Counted from the stretch's first letter, positions 26,660 through 43,477 are shown. The stretch is DNA of 64,000 nucleotides from Leifsonia williamsii (GCF_030433685.1 NZ_JAROCF010000001.1:3658001-3722000); one strand, 5' to 3'. The notes: generated from the sequence alone by a model not told the origin. Program-made: numbers and translations.

Positions 26660-27889
26660 TCAGCCTCCGACCGCCGACGCGATCCCGAAGATGGGCAGGT
26701 AGAGCGCGACGACCATGCCGCCGATGACGACGCCGAGGAACGCGATCATGACCGGCTCGATCAGCGACGTGAGCTGCTCGGTCGTCGCCTCGACCTCCTG
26801 CTCGTAGAAGTCCGCGATCTTGTCGAGCATGGTCTCGAGCGAGCCGGCGTCCTCGCCGACGGCGACCATCTGCGTCACCATGGGCGGGAACACGGTCTGT
26901 CTGCTCAGCGGGGAGGCGATCGACTCGCCCTGCCGCACGCCCTCCGCGACCTCCACGAGCGCCTGTTGCAGCACCCAGTTGCCGCTCGTCTCTCCCACGA
27001 TCCGCAGCGCCTGCAGGATCGGCACGCCCGCCGAGATCATGTTCGAGAAGTTGCGGCTGAACCGCGCGATGGCGATGCGTTTCAGCAGCGAGCCGAAGAT
27101 GGGCATGCGGAGCTTGAAGGGATCGAGTCGCCTTCGCACGGCCTCGTCGTTCTTGTGCCGCGGCCACCAGAGCGCGAAGACGATCCCGAGCACGGCGACG
27201 ACCGGCACGACGAACACCATGGCGTGCGAGAGGTGCACCAGGATCATCGTCGGGAGCGGCAGCTCCTTGCCGAGCCCGGTGAACATCTTCTCGAAGATCG
27301 GCACGACGAACAGCAGCATCGCGGCGACGCCGATGACCGTCATGCACAGCACGATCACCGGGTACGTCATGGCCGACTTGATCGCCGAGCGGAGCTTGAC
27401 CTCCTTCTCGAAGTTCTCGGCCACCGCCTCCAGCGCACCGTCGAGGAAGCCGCCGGTCTCGCCCGCGCGCACCATGTTGACCATGAGCGGAGGGAACACC
27501 TGCGCGTGCCTCCGCATGGCGTCCGACACGGCGACGCCGCTCTCGACCTGGTCGCGCACGTCGGCGAGCACGGCCTGGAACTTCTTGTTGCCGTTCTGCT
27601 CGGCGATGATGTTGAGCGTCCGGAGGAGCGACAGGCCCGACGAGATCATCGTCGCCATCTGCCTGCTCATGACCGCCAACTCCTTGAGCTTGACGCCCGA
27701 GCCGGTGGAGAGCCGGATCTCGCGGTTGAGGCCCGTGCCCTCCGCCGCCTCGGTGATGGACACCGGCGACAGGCCCATCGTGCGCAGGCGGGAGGCGACG
27801 GCGGCCTCGCTGGAGGCGTCCACCCTCCCCTTGACGATCTTGCCGGCGGCGTCGCGGCCCTTGTACGCGTACGGAGTGGTGACCGGCAT
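26660..27889 (-). CDS. pilC: Type IV pilus inner-membrane platform protein PilC
   Basis: 409 residues, GspF/PilC family with two repeated T2SSF domains (about 70-195 and 275-395), each with the 'ISSGLSLLRTL' / 'ISAGVPILQALRI' motif and a long helix pair, and three membrane helices. It is rotated by PilB or PilT to add or remove pilins. It begins three bases after the pilT stop. Confidence 0.96.
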   Translation of the reverse strand: MPVTTPYAYKGRDAAGKIVKGRVDASSEAAVASRLRTMGLSPVSITEAAEGTGLNREIRLSTGSGVKLKELAVMSRQMATMISSGLSLLRTLNIIAEQNGNKKFQAVLADVRDQVESGVAVSDAMRRHAQVFPPLMVNMVRAGETGGFLDGALEAVAENFEKEVKLRSAIKSAMTYPVIVLCMTVIGVAAMLLFVVPIFEKMFTGLGKELPLPTMILVHLSHAMVFVVPVVAVLGIVFALWWPRHKNDEAVRRRLDPFKLRMPIFGSLLKRIAIARFSRNFSNMISAGVPILQALRIVGETSGNWVLQQALVEVAEGVRQGESIASPLSRQTVFPPMVTQMVAVGEDAGSLETMLDKIADFYEQEVEATTEQLTSLIEPVMIAFLGVVIGGMVVALYLPIFGIASAVGG

Positions 27890-27891
27890 GC

Positions 27892-29385
27892 CTAGCCCAC
27901 CGTCCCGGAGTAGCTGTCGCCGAAGTCGGGCCCGCTCGCGGCGATGGCGGCGGCGGAGGCCTCGGTGGGCGACTCCACCCGCTGGATCAGCCGGGCGATC
28001 CCCTCCTTGTCGTGCGCCTTCTCCATGGCCGCGCGGCGGGTGATCACGCCCGCGTTGACCAGCTCGGCGAGGTGCTGGTCCATGGTCCGCATCCCCGACT
28101 CCCGCCCGGCCTGCATCATCGAGGCGATCTGGTAGGTCTTGCCCTCGCGGATGACGTTCGCGATCGCCGGGCTCATCACCAGGATCTCGGTCGCCACGAC
28201 CCGGCCGCGACCGCTGGCGCGCTTGATCAGGGTCTGCGACACGACGCCCTGCAGCGTGCCGGCGAGCTGCGCGCGCACCTGGTCCTGCTGATGCGGTGGG
28301 AACACGTCGATCACGCGGTCGATGGTCTGCGGCGCGTCCTGCGTGTGCAGGGTCGCGAAGACGAGGTGGCCGGTCTCGGCGGCGGTGAGGGCGACGGAGA
28401 TGGTCTCCAGGTCGCGCAGCTCGCCGATCAGGATCACGTCGGGGTCCTGCCGCAGCACGTGCTTCAGCGCGTTGTTGAAGCTGTGGGTGTCGTGGCCGAC
28501 CTCGCGCTGGTTCACGATCGACTTCTTGTGCACGTGCATGAACTCGATGGGGTCCTCGACGGTCACGATGTGATCGGCGCGCGAGGAGTTGACCAGGTCG
28601 ATCAGCGCCGCGAGCGTCGTCGACTTGCCGGAGCCGGTCGGGCCGGTGACGAGCACGAGCCCGCGCGGGAGGGTCGAGAACATGCCGACGGCATCCGGCA
28701 CCCCCAGCTCGGCGAGCTGCTTGATCTCGGTCGGGATCAGGCGGAACGCTCCGCCGTACGACCCGCGCTGCTGGTAGAGGTTGACGCGGAAGCGCGCGTT
28801 CGCCGAGATGGTGAACGCGAAGTCCAGCTCGTGCTCGCGCTCGAACCGCTCGCGCTGCGGATCGGTGAGGAGGCTCATGAGCGCCTCGCGCGTGCGCTCG
28901 TGGTTCCACGACTCTATCGATGCCGCGGGCCGCAGGCCGCCGTCGACGCGCACCATGGGCGGGGCGCCCACCGTGATGTGGAGGTCGGAGGCGCGCTGGT
29001 AGACGACCTCGTGCAGGGCCGCGACCAGGTCGCGGTCGGCCTTCGCCAGCGCCTCCCGCTCGGGTGCGGTGAGCCGCTCGTCGATCTCGGGCTCGGCCGT
29101 GCGCCGGGGGACGTCGTCGTCAGGCGACTCGGGGGCGGGAGCCGCGGCGCGACGGCCGGCGGGGATGAGCCGCGGCGCGTACGGCTCGGACGGCGAGTAC
29201 GGCTCTGGTGAGGCGTACTGCTCCGGCGGCGCGAACTGCTCCGGCGGCGCGAACTGCTCCGGCGGCGCATACGGCTCCGGCCCCTGGTCCAGCGACCACG
29301 CCCCCGGCGGCACCACCGGGATCTCGTACACCGGCTTCGCGACCGGCGGCGGGAACCCGCCCCAGCTCTCCTCGTGATTCGCCAT
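27892..29385 (-). CDS. pilT: Type IV pilus retraction ATPase PilT
   Basis: 497 residues. The N-terminal ~125 residues are a Pro/Glu/Tyr-rich low-complexity tail with repeats of PEQF/YAP-type units, unusual for PilT. The core has 'ASDLHITVG', Walker A GPTGSGKST near 270, 'DPDVILIGELRDLETI' (Walker B), 'AAETGHLVFATLHTQDA' and the C-terminal AIRNLIRE-like motif seen as 'AIANVIREGKTYQI'. Retraction powers twitching and DNA uptake. It lies between pilB and pilC. Confidence 0.95.
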   Translation of the reverse strand: MANHEESWGGFPPPVAKPVYEIPVVPPGAWSLDQGPEPYAPPEQFAPPEQFAPPEQYASPEPYSPSEPYAPRLIPAGRRAAAPAPESPDDDVPRRTAEPEIDERLTAPEREALAKADRDLVAALHEVVYQRASDLHITVGAPPMVRVDGGLRPAASIESWNHERTREALMSLLTDPQRERFEREHELDFAFTISANARFRVNLYQQRGSYGGAFRLIPTEIKQLAELGVPDAVGMFSTLPRGLVLVTGPTGSGKSTTLAALIDLVNSSRADHIVTVEDPIEFMHVHKKSIVNQREVGHDTHSFNNALKHVLRQDPDVILIGELRDLETISVALTAAETGHLVFATLHTQDAPQTIDRVIDVFPPHQQDQVRAQLAGTLQGVVSQTLIKRASGRGRVVATEILVMSPAIANVIREGKTYQIASMMQAGRESGMRTMDQHLAELVNAGVITRRAAMEKAHDKEGIARLIQRVESPTEASAAAIAASGPDFGDSYSGTVG

Positions 29386-29393
29386 GCGGCCTC

Positions 29394-31058
29394 CTATGCC
29401 ACCACTCGCAGGATCTCTTCCACCGAGGTCAGCCCGAGCTTGACCTTCTCCCAACCGTCCTCGCGCAGCGTGAGCATGCCCTGCTCGCGCGCCACGCGAC
29501 CGATGTCGGCGCTCGACGCCCGCTGCACCGCGAGCCGCTCGATCTGCTCCGTCACCGCCATGACCTCGTGCACCGCGATCCGGCCGCGGTACCCGGTGCC
29601 GGAGCAGGTCGGGCAGCCGACGGGCACGAAGATCGGTGGCAGGGGCTGGTCGTCCGGGACGGCGAAGCGCAGCCTCCGCAACTCCTCCACCCCCTGCTCC
29701 CCCGGCCGCTTGCAGCGCTCGCAGAGCCGCCGCGCCAGACGCTGCGCGACCACGCAGTCGAGCGCCGAGCCCACGAGGAACGGCTCGATCTCCATCTCGG
29801 TCAGCCGGGTCACCGCGCTGGGCGCATCGTTGGTGTGCAGGGTCGAGAGCACGAGGTGGCCGGTCAGCGACGCCTCGATGGCGATCTGCGCGGTCTCGTG
29901 GTCGCGGATCTCGCCCAGCAGCACCACATCCGGGTCGGAGCGGAGGATGCTGCGCAGCGCGCTCGCGAACGTCAGGCCGGCCTTCGGGTTGACCTGCACC
30001 TGGTTGATGCCGGGCATGCGGTACTCGACCGGGTCCTCCACCGTGATCACGTTGATCTCGGGCCGTGCGACGGCGTTCAGGGTCGTGTAGAGCGTGGTCG
30101 ACTTGCCGGAGCCGGTCGGGCCGGTGATCAGGATCATCCCGTACGGCTTCGAGTACGACGCCCGGTAGACCTCGAAGTTGCGGTCGAGCAGGTTGAGGTC
30201 GCGCAGGGTCATGCCGGTGTTCGTGTTGTCGAGGATGCGCATGACGACCTTCTCGCCCCACACCGTCGGCAGCGTGGCCACGCGCAGGTCGATCTGACGG
30301 CCGCCGTGCACGACCGACATGCGGCCGTCCTGCGGCTTGCGGCGCTCGGCGATGTCGATGTCGCTCATGATCTTGAGCCGCGAGATGACGCCGTTCTGGA
30401 TGGCCTTCGGCGCAGGCGGCATGGCGTGCAGCACGCCGTCGATGCGGTACCGCACCCGCACCTCGTGCTCGGCCGGCTCGATGTGGATGTCGGAGGCGTG
30501 ATCCTGGATGGCCTGGCTGACCAGCAGGTTCACGAACCGCACGATCGGGGCGTCGTCGTCGATCGCGTCGGCCGCCCCCGCCTCCTCGACCGGAGCGCTC
30601 TCCTCCTCGAGCGTGCTGGTCAGGTCGGAGAGCTCGTCGTCGGCGCGGATCCAGCGGTCGATGGCGGCGAGGAGGTCCGTCTCGTCCGCGACGGCCGGCG
30701 CGACGGAGAGGCGGGAGGCGGCGCGCACGTCGTCGATGGCGAACACGTTGCCGGGGTCCGCCATGGCGAGGATCACGGCGCCCTCGCGCACGGCGATCGG
30801 GAGCACGGTGTGCCGGCGGCAGATCGCACCAGGGATGAGGGAGACGGCCGCCCGGTCGACCGGGTAGTCCGTGAGCTCGACGAAGGGGAGGCCGGACTGG
30901 GCCGCGCGGGCGCGCGCCAGCTGCTGCGGCGTGATCGCACCGCTGGACATCAGCTCGCGGACGACGGACTCGTCGGACGCCGGGTCGCCCTGGACGCCGT
31001 CGAGGTACTCGATGGGCAGATGGCCGTGCAGGATCAGGATCTCGGTCATGGACGCCAC
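29394..31058 (-). CDS. pilB: Type IV pilus extension ATPase PilB
   Basis: 554 residues from GTG 31058, preferred because AGGAGG is five bases upstream; ATG 31049 would be 13-14 bases away. It has an N-terminal GspE/MshEN domain ('RARAAQSGLPFVELTDYPVD'), Walker A GPTGSGKST near 320, 'DPDVVLLGEIRDHETA' and a zinc-binding tetracysteine (CERCKR ... CPTCSGTGYRG). It is the first gene of the cluster and energises pilus extension. Confidence 0.95.
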   Translation of the reverse strand: MASMTEILILHGHLPIEYLDGVQGDPASDESVVRELMSSGAITPQQLARARAAQSGLPFVELTDYPVDRAAVSLIPGAICRRHTVLPIAVREGAVILAMADPGNVFAIDDVRAASRLSVAPAVADETDLLAAIDRWIRADDELSDLTSTLEEESAPVEEAGAADAIDDDAPIVRFVNLLVSQAIQDHASDIHIEPAEHEVRVRYRIDGVLHAMPPAPKAIQNGVISRLKIMSDIDIAERRKPQDGRMSVVHGGRQIDLRVATLPTVWGEKVVMRILDNTNTGMTLRDLNLLDRNFEVYRASYSKPYGMILITGPTGSGKSTTLYTTLNAVARPEINVITVEDPVEYRMPGINQVQVNPKAGLTFASALRSILRSDPDVVLLGEIRDHETAQIAIEASLTGHLVLSTLHTNDAPSAVTRLTEMEIEPFLVGSALDCVVAQRLARRLCERCKRPGEQGVEELRRLRFAVPDDQPLPPIFVPVGCPTCSGTGYRGRIAVHEVMAVTEQIERLAVQRASSADIGRVAREQGMLTLREDGWEKVKLGLTSVEEILRVVA

Positions 31059-31185
31059 GGGGACCTCCTCTGCGGAATGCGAGGTCACCGTACTGAACGG
31101 CGAAACCACGCGGACAGTCCCGCATGAGGGTGCCCCGCGCGCGGGGGTCAGCCCGCCGAGGCCGGAGGAGCGGCTGCTGGAGCGG

Positions 31186-31410
31186 CTAGCGGAGGCGGCC
31201 GCGGCGGCTGGCGAGGAAGACCAGCACCCCTGCCAGCACGGCGCAGCCCATCGTCGTCAGCCAGTACGGGAGGGTGCCCGCGGCGTGCCCGCCGACGGCC
31301 TGAGCGATGCCGACGACGAAGCTCACGATCGCGACGACGAGCGCCACGCCGGCGCAGCCGACCATCGCGCGGCCGGTGGTGTCGGTGTACTCGAGGAGGT
31401 GGCGCCACAT
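31186..31410 (-). CDS. Small two-helix membrane protein
   Basis: 74 residues from ATG 31410 (a GTG at 31428 is possible). Two hydrophobic helices (about 16-42 and 52-68), with a basic C-terminus RRGRLR. It lies between the rpoC terminator and pilB on the minus strand. I do not recognise a family. Confidence 0.6.
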   Translation of the reverse strand: MWRHLLEYTDTTGRAMVGCAGVALVVAIVSFVVGIAQAVGGHAAGTLPYWLTTMGCAVLAGVLVFLASRRGRLR

Positions 31411-31460
31411 GCTCTCATTCTCCCGCACCGCCGCGCCGCCGACGACGAACCCCGGGAACG

Positions 31461-31494
31461 ACGAAGGCCCCCGGCAGAAGCCGGGGGCCTTCGT
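31461..31494 (-). terminator. rpoBC terminator
   Basis: Perfect 15-bp arms ACGAAGGCCCCCGGC (31461-31475) and GCCGGGGGCCTTCGT (31480-31494) with an AGAA loop, 13 nt after the rpoC stop. No long T-run follows on the minus strand. Confidence 0.85.
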
Positions 31495-31507
31495 GGTCAG
31501 GCGCCTA

Positions 31508-35383
<3,876 letters not shown>

Positions 35384-35432
35384 AGTTCCTTCTCTCCTAT
35401 GGAAGATTCGTCAGTTGGGTCTGGCTACCGGG

Positions 35433-38930
<3,498 letters not shown>

Positions 38931-39114
38931 GGAAATAACCTCCGTGGGCCCCGTCGGGCCAGTTACTGTCGGTCAGGTGAGGGTGTGGACGAGGGCTCCC
39001 GGCCGGTCACGCAGTCGCCGTATCTGACCCGAGGAGTCGGGCCCAGGCGCGCGGGTGGAGGACAGAGCCGACCGCAATATGAAGGCAGAAGTGTGTCCGG
39101 GAGCGCAAAGAACA

Positions 39115-39144
39115 ACTATATGTCAAACGGACGCGCCGTGTCCA
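39115..39144 (-). promoter_or_regulatory. rpoBC promoter
   Basis: Minus strand: TGGACA (plus 39139-39144), 18-nt spacer, TATAGT (39115-39120). Start site near 39108. A TTGACA directly before the -10 has no matching -10 of its own and is probably not used. Confidence 0.7.
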
Positions 39145-39204
39145 GTCTTTTCTTGACCGACAACGCGTCGATGGGGTATAACCCTGCGCGCACGTCCGAT
39201 ATTC

Positions 39205-40242
39205 CTAGCGCGTCGGCTGCACCGGGAGGGTGTCGACGGTCGCGATGACGGCCTCCTCGCGGCTCCGCGGCTCCCAGCCGAGCACCCGTCCGGCCTTGTC
39301 TCCGGAGGCCCGTCGCACGACCCCGATGTCGCCCAGGGAGTCGCGCACCTGCCGGTTGAACGGCGCCGCCGCCTTGACCATCCAGTTGGGCATGAGTTTC
39401 GTGCTGATGCGGTGACCGCCCGCGGCGCCGAGGTGGCCGCGGATCAGGAGGGCGACCTCCTGAGCGCTCATGACCTCCCCCGCGATGGCGAGGAAGCGCT
39501 GCCCGGCGGCCTCCGGCCGCGTCATCGCGAGCAGGTGCAGCGCGGCGACGTCGCGCGCGTCCACGATGCCGAAGTGGACGTCGGGAAGGCGCGGGAGGCG
39601 TCCCTCCCGCAGCAGCCGGATCAGCTCCACCGAGCTCGAGACGTCGGGGCCGAGCACCGGGCCGAGCACGCCGACCGGGTTGACCGTCGCGAGCTCCAAC
39701 GGCCCGCCTTCGCGCTCGATGAACTCCCACGCCGCGCGCTCGGCGAGCGTCTTGGAGCGCACGTACGGGCTGACCGGACGGCCGCTGTCGAGCTCGGTCC
39801 AGTCCTCCTCCGTGAAGGCCCGGTCGGTCGGCGCGTGGCCGTAGCCGATCGCGGCGAACGAGGAGGTGAGCACGACCCGCTGCACGCCGGCGTCGCGCGC
39901 CGCCCGCAGCACCCGCAGGGCGCCGTCGCGGGCGGGGACGACCAGTTCGTCCGGGTCCTTGGGCTGGCGGCGCGGGAACGGGGAGGCGACGTGAAGCACG
40001 TGCCGGCAGCCGGCGACGGCGTCGCTCCAGCCCGCGTCGCTGGTGAGGTCGGCGACGGCGAACGCCAGGCGGTCGCCCGGGTCGTCCACGCCTCCCGCGC
40101 GCAGCTGGGAGCGCACGTCGGCGGCGCGCGCCGGGGTGCGGATCGTCGTACGGACGTCGTAGCCGGCCTGCAGCAGCGCCAGCACGCAGTGCGCGCCGAC
40201 GAAGCCCGACCCTCCGGTCACCAGGACGCGTTCGCCGCTCAT
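39205..40242 (-). CDS. NAD(P)-dependent epimerase/reductase, extended SDR
   Basis: 345 residues, atypical/extended short-chain dehydrogenase: 'VLVTGGSGFVGAH' (Rossmann GxxGxxG) near 5, 'SSFAAIGYG' and the active-site YVRSK (Y-x3-K) near 157. It resembles dihydroflavonol reductase-like enzymes that use NADPH; the substrate cannot be told. TTGGAT (plus 40249-40254) is six bases before the ATG, so the mRNA may be leaderless. Its 3' end faces the rpoB promoter. Confidence 0.85.
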   Translation of the reverse strand: MSGERVLVTGGSGFVGAHCVLALLQAGYDVRTTIRTPARAADVRSQLRAGGVDDPGDRLAFAVADLTSDAGWSDAVAGCRHVLHVASPFPRRQPKDPDELVVPARDGALRVLRAARDAGVQRVVLTSSFAAIGYGHAPTDRAFTEEDWTELDSGRPVSPYVRSKTLAERAAWEFIEREGGPLELATVNPVGVLGPVLGPDVSSSVELIRLLREGRLPRLPDVHFGIVDARDVAALHLLAMTRPEAAGQRFLAIAGEVMSAQEVALLIRGHLGAAGGHRISTKLMPNWMVKAAAPFNRQVRDSLGDIGVVRRASGDKAGRVLGWEPRSREEAVIATVDTLPVQPTR

Positions 40243-40284
40243 GCGCCCATCCAACCCCCGTTTGCGCGGTTTAGGGTGGGAGTC

Positions 40285-41151
40285 GTGTCGCAGAACCCCT
40301 CCGTCGTGCTCGGTGAGAGCGGCTACCTCGCGGTCGTCGAGCCGGACCGGTTCGTGCCGGGGGCGTACCAGCTCGTGGTGGACGGCACCCCGCAGTCGCA
40401 CGTGAACCTCGACGACCCCTCCCAGCTGTTCTTCGAGTACATCCAGCGGATGGGCAACGTCATCGACCTCATCGGCGAGCCGGGCGAGCCGATCACGGCC
40501 GTGCACCTCGGCGCCGGCGCGCTGACCCTCCCCCGCTACATCGCGCACACCCGGCCGGGGTCGCGGCAGCAGGTCGTGGAGCTGGAGTCGCGGCTGGTCG
40601 AACTCGTGCGCGAGAACCTGCCACTGCCGCGGTACGCCTCCATCCGCATCCGCCACGGAGACGCCCGCGAGGTCGTCGGCAAGCTCCCCGCGGGTCTGCG
40701 GGGAGCGGTCGACCTGCTCGTGATCGACATCTTCAGCGGCTCGCGGACGCCCGCGCACGTGACGAGCGTCGAGTTCTACCGGTCGGCGGTGTCGCTGCTC
40801 AAGCCGGGCGGGATCGTACTCGTCAACGTCGCCGACGGGCCTCCGCTCGCCTTCGCGCGCAGCCAGGTCGCCACCCTCGGCCAGGTCGTCGGCAACGTGG
40901 CCGCGCTCGCCGAGACGCAGGTGCTGAAGGGCAGGAGGTTCGGCAACGTCGTGCTCGTCGGCTCCGACTCCCCGCTGCCGCTGGAGTGGCTGCCGCGGCT
41001 GCTCGCGAGCGGACCGCACCCGGCGAAGGCGGTCGCGGGCGACGAGCTGCGCGCGTTCGTGGCGGGCGCGCCGATCGTGACCGACCAGACCAGCGTGCCG
41101 TCGCCTCCGCCCGCGCGGAACATCTTCCAGACGGGGACGCGGCGGGACTGA
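40285..41151 (+). CDS. Spermidine-synthase-like methyltransferase-fold protein
   Basis: 288 residues of the spermidine synthase-like family common in actinobacteria: 'VHLGAGALTLPRYIA' (SAM-binding loop) near 74, 'VVELESRLVELVREN', 'IRHGDAREVV', 'LLVIDIFSGSRTPAHVTSVEF' with the DxF motif. The membrane part of fused MFS proteins is missing. Whether it makes polyamine is not clear. GTG start; TAGGGT (40272-40277) lies seven bases before it, which suggests a leaderless mRNA. Confidence 0.85.
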   Translation: MSQNPSVVLGESGYLAVVEPDRFVPGAYQLVVDGTPQSHVNLDDPSQLFFEYIQRMGNVIDLIGEPGEPITAVHLGAGALTLPRYIAHTRPGSRQQVVELESRLVELVRENLPLPRYASIRIRHGDAREVVGKLPAGLRGAVDLLVIDIFSGSRTPAHVTSVEFYRSAVSLLKPGGIVLVNVADGPPLAFARSQVATLGQVVGNVAALAETQVLKGRRFGNVVLVGSDSPLPLEWLPRLLASGPHPAKAVAGDELRAFVAGAPIVTDQTSVPSPPPARNIFQTGTRRD

Positions 41152-41168
41152 CGCGAGCTCGGGCGCCG

Positions 41169-42044
41169 TCAGGCGTGCCGGAACGCGACCTCCTGCCCGG
41201 GCCGCAGCTGCGCGAACCTGTCGAGGGAGGCCGCGGTCACGACCGCGATCACCGGGTAGCCGCCGGTCACCGGGTGATCGGCCAGCAGCACGGTCGGACG
41301 GCCGTCTGGCGAGACCTGCACGGAGCCCGCGACCATGGGCTCGCTGGGGAGCTCGGCGTGGAGGCGGCGCTCGAGAAGGCTCACGGGCGCGGCGGCCGGC
41401 GGGTCGAGCCGGGCGCCGACACGGTTGCTGTCGGCTCCGATCCGCCACGCGGTGCCGTAGAAGGCGTCGAGCGCATCCGGCGTGAACCAGTCGGCGCGCG
41501 GGCCGCGGGACGCGTGCACCTCGACCGCGCCTGCGGCCGGTCGCTCGACCGGGACGACGTCGATCGCGGGCACGGGATGGGCGGCGAGGTCCCCGGCGGG
41601 CAGCACGTCACCGGCGGCGAGGGGCGCTGGGCCGAGCGAGGCGAGCACGTCACGCGACCGAGAGCCGAGCACGGGCGGCACGGCGACGCCGCCGCGGAGC
41701 GCCAGGTAGAGGCGCAGACCCGCGGTCGCGCCACCGAGGCGGAGGAGCTGGCCGGCCTCGGCGCGGTGCGGGAGGTTCGGGTCCAGCGGGCGTCCGTCGA
41801 GCGTCAGCGGCGCCTCCGCCCCGGTGACGGCGAACCAGAGCGGCGCGTCGACGCGGGCCTCGAATCCGCCGAGCAGCACCTCGACACCCGCCGCGCCCTC
41901 GGCGTTGCCGACGAGCCGGTTGGCCAGCGCGAGGGCGCCGCGGTCGAGCGCTCCCGACGGGCTCACGCCGAGGTGCGCGAGACCCGGACGGCCGAGGTCC
42001 TGCACGAGCGCGAGCGGGCCCGGGGCGAGGACGTGGAGGCTCAT
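41169..42044 (-). CDS. pxpC: 5-oxoprolinase subunit C (biotin-dependent carboxyltransferase family)
   Basis: 291 residues, the KipA/AHS2 domain: 'LALVQDLGRPGLAHLGVSPSGALD' at the start, 'LRLYLALRGGVAVPPVLGSRS', 'PTVLLADHPVTGGYPVIAVV'. With PxpA and PxpB it opens 5-oxoproline to glutamate using ATP. Its ATG overlaps the pxpB stop (ATGA). Confidence 0.93.
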   Translation of the reverse strand: MSLHVLAPGPLALVQDLGRPGLAHLGVSPSGALDRGALALANRLVGNAEGAAGVEVLLGGFEARVDAPLWFAVTGAEAPLTLDGRPLDPNLPHRAEAGQLLRLGGATAGLRLYLALRGGVAVPPVLGSRSRDVLASLGPAPLAAGDVLPAGDLAAHPVPAIDVVPVERPAAGAVEVHASRGPRADWFTPDALDAFYGTAWRIGADSNRVGARLDPPAAAPVSLLERRLHAELPSEPMVAGSVQVSPDGRPTVLLADHPVTGGYPVIAVVTAASLDRFAQLRPGQEVAFRHA

Positions 42045-42658
42045 CGCGCCTCCCGGAACCGCACCACGGCACCCGGGCGGAGCAGGGCGGGCGGATCGGC
42101 CGACGGGTCCCAGAGCGTCGCGTCGGTCGTGCCGATGAGCTGCCAGCCGCCGGGACTCGTGCGCGGATAGACGCCGCTGAACGCGCCGGCGAGCGCGACG
42201 GCTCCCGCGGGCACCGCCGTGCGGGGCGTGCTGCGGCGCGGCACGTGGAGCCGGTCGTGGTCGGTCACGAGGTAGCCGAAGCCGGGCGCGAAGCCGCCGA
42301 ACGCGACCCTCCAGACGGAACCCGTGTGCAGGTCGATCACCGCGCGCTCGTCGAGGCCCAGCAGCGCGGCGACCTCGGCGAGGTCGGGTCCGTCATAGCG
42401 GACGGTCAGCTCGACGGCCGGGCCGTCGTCGCGCGGGGTCGCGTCGGGCGCGGTGCGCTCGAGCCACGCGGCGGCCGAGGCGAGCGGCAGGAGGCGCGGG
42501 TCGAGCGTGACCCCGATGGTCCGGGCGGCGGGCACCAGGTCGACCACGCCCGGCGGGCGGCTGCGCTGCAGCGCGGGATAGAGGGCGAGCACCTCCTCCA
42601 GTCCGTCGACCTCCACGAGGAGCGCGCGGTCGCCCGAGGGGAGGATGCGACGCGTCAT
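42041..42658 (-). CDS. pxpB: 5-oxoprolinase subunit B
   Basis: 205 residues, AHS1/KipI domain: 'ILPSGDRALLVEV' at the N-terminus, 'FGGFAPGFGYL', and 'VALAGAFSGVYPRTSPGGWQLIG' toward the end. Overlaps pxpA by four bases. It works together with PxpC in the phosphorylated-intermediate step. Confidence 0.93.
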   Translation of the reverse strand: MTRRILPSGDRALLVEVDGLEEVLALYPALQRSRPPGVVDLVPAARTIGVTLDPRLLPLASAAAWLERTAPDATPRDDGPAVELTVRYDGPDLAEVAALLGLDERAVIDLHTGSVWRVAFGGFAPGFGYLVTDHDRLHVPRRSTPRTAVPAGAVALAGAFSGVYPRTSPGGWQLIGTTDATLWDPSADPPALLRPGAVVRFREAR

Positions 42659-43416
42659 GCGAACGCGGCCACCGGGATGCCGGCGGCGTCGAGCCGGGCG
42701 CGGACCGCCTCCGCCATCGCGACCGCGCCGGGGGTGTCGCCGTGCACGCAGAGCGAATCGACCTCCACGGCGATGTCGGTGCCGTCGGACGCGGTCACCC
42801 GGCCCTCTGCGGCGAGCCGGAGCGCGCGCTCGGCGATGCCGTCGTCGCCGTGCAGGACGGCGCCGGGCTCTGTGCGCGGCACGAGCGTGCCGTCGGGCCG
42901 GTAGGCGCGATCGACGAACGCCTCGCGGACGAAGCGCAGTCCGGCGCCGGCCGCCGCGCGCTCGATCGCGGACCCGGCCAGCCCGAGGAGGGCGAGGCCG
43001 TCGTCGAACAGAGCGACCGCCTCGGCGACGGCGGCGGCCTGGGCGGCGTCGGTCACGATCCGGTTGTAGAGGGCGCCGTGCGGCTTCACGTAGCGGACCT
43101 CGGCACCGGCGACGCGGGCCACCCCGACCAGAGCGGCCAGCTGGTACAGCACCTCGTCGCGGAGCTCGGTGGCGGGGACGTCCATCGCGCGCCTCCCGAA
43201 GCCCGCCAGGTCGCGATAGGAGACGTGCGCGCCGATCGCGACACCGCGCTCGGCGGCCGTGCGGCAGGTGGCGAGCATCGTGCTCGGGTCGCCGGCGTGG
43301 AAGCCGCACGCGACGTTCGCGCTCGTCACGACGCGCAGCATGGCGGCGTCGTCGCCCATCCCCCAGGCGCCGAACGCCTCGCCGAGATCGCTGTTGAGGT
43401 CGACGGAACGCGTCAT
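42655..43416 (-). CDS. pxpA: 5-oxoprolinase subunit A (LamB/YcsF family)
   Basis: 253 residues: 'SVDLNSDLGEAFGAW', 'ANVACGFHAGDP', 'HVSYRDLAGFGRR', 'VKPHGALYN', and 'LCVHGDTPGAVAMA', all family hallmarks. It is the first gene of pxpA-pxpB-pxpC. CACAAT (plus 43423-43428) is six bases before the ATG, again fitting a leaderless mRNA. Confidence 0.95.
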   Translation of the reverse strand: MTRSVDLNSDLGEAFGAWGMGDDAAMLRVVTSANVACGFHAGDPSTMLATCRTAAERGVAIGAHVSYRDLAGFGRRAMDVPATELRDEVLYQLAALVGVARVAGAEVRYVKPHGALYNRIVTDAAQAAAVAEAVALFDDGLALLGLAGSAIERAAAGAGLRFVREAFVDRAYRPDGTLVPRTEPGAVLHGDDGIAERALRLAAEGRVTASDGTDIAVEVDSLCVHGDTPGAVAMAEAVRARLDAAGIPVAAFA

Positions 43417-43477
43417 GCGTCCATTGTGGCGGACGGCCGGGCCGCGGGGTCGTTCTCCACCGGCCGGCGATCGAGTG

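Noticed and set aside
39120..39131. TTGACA at the rpoB promoter as a second -35
   Set aside because: It directly abuts the -10 TATAGT and no -10 lies 16-18 nt downstream of it.
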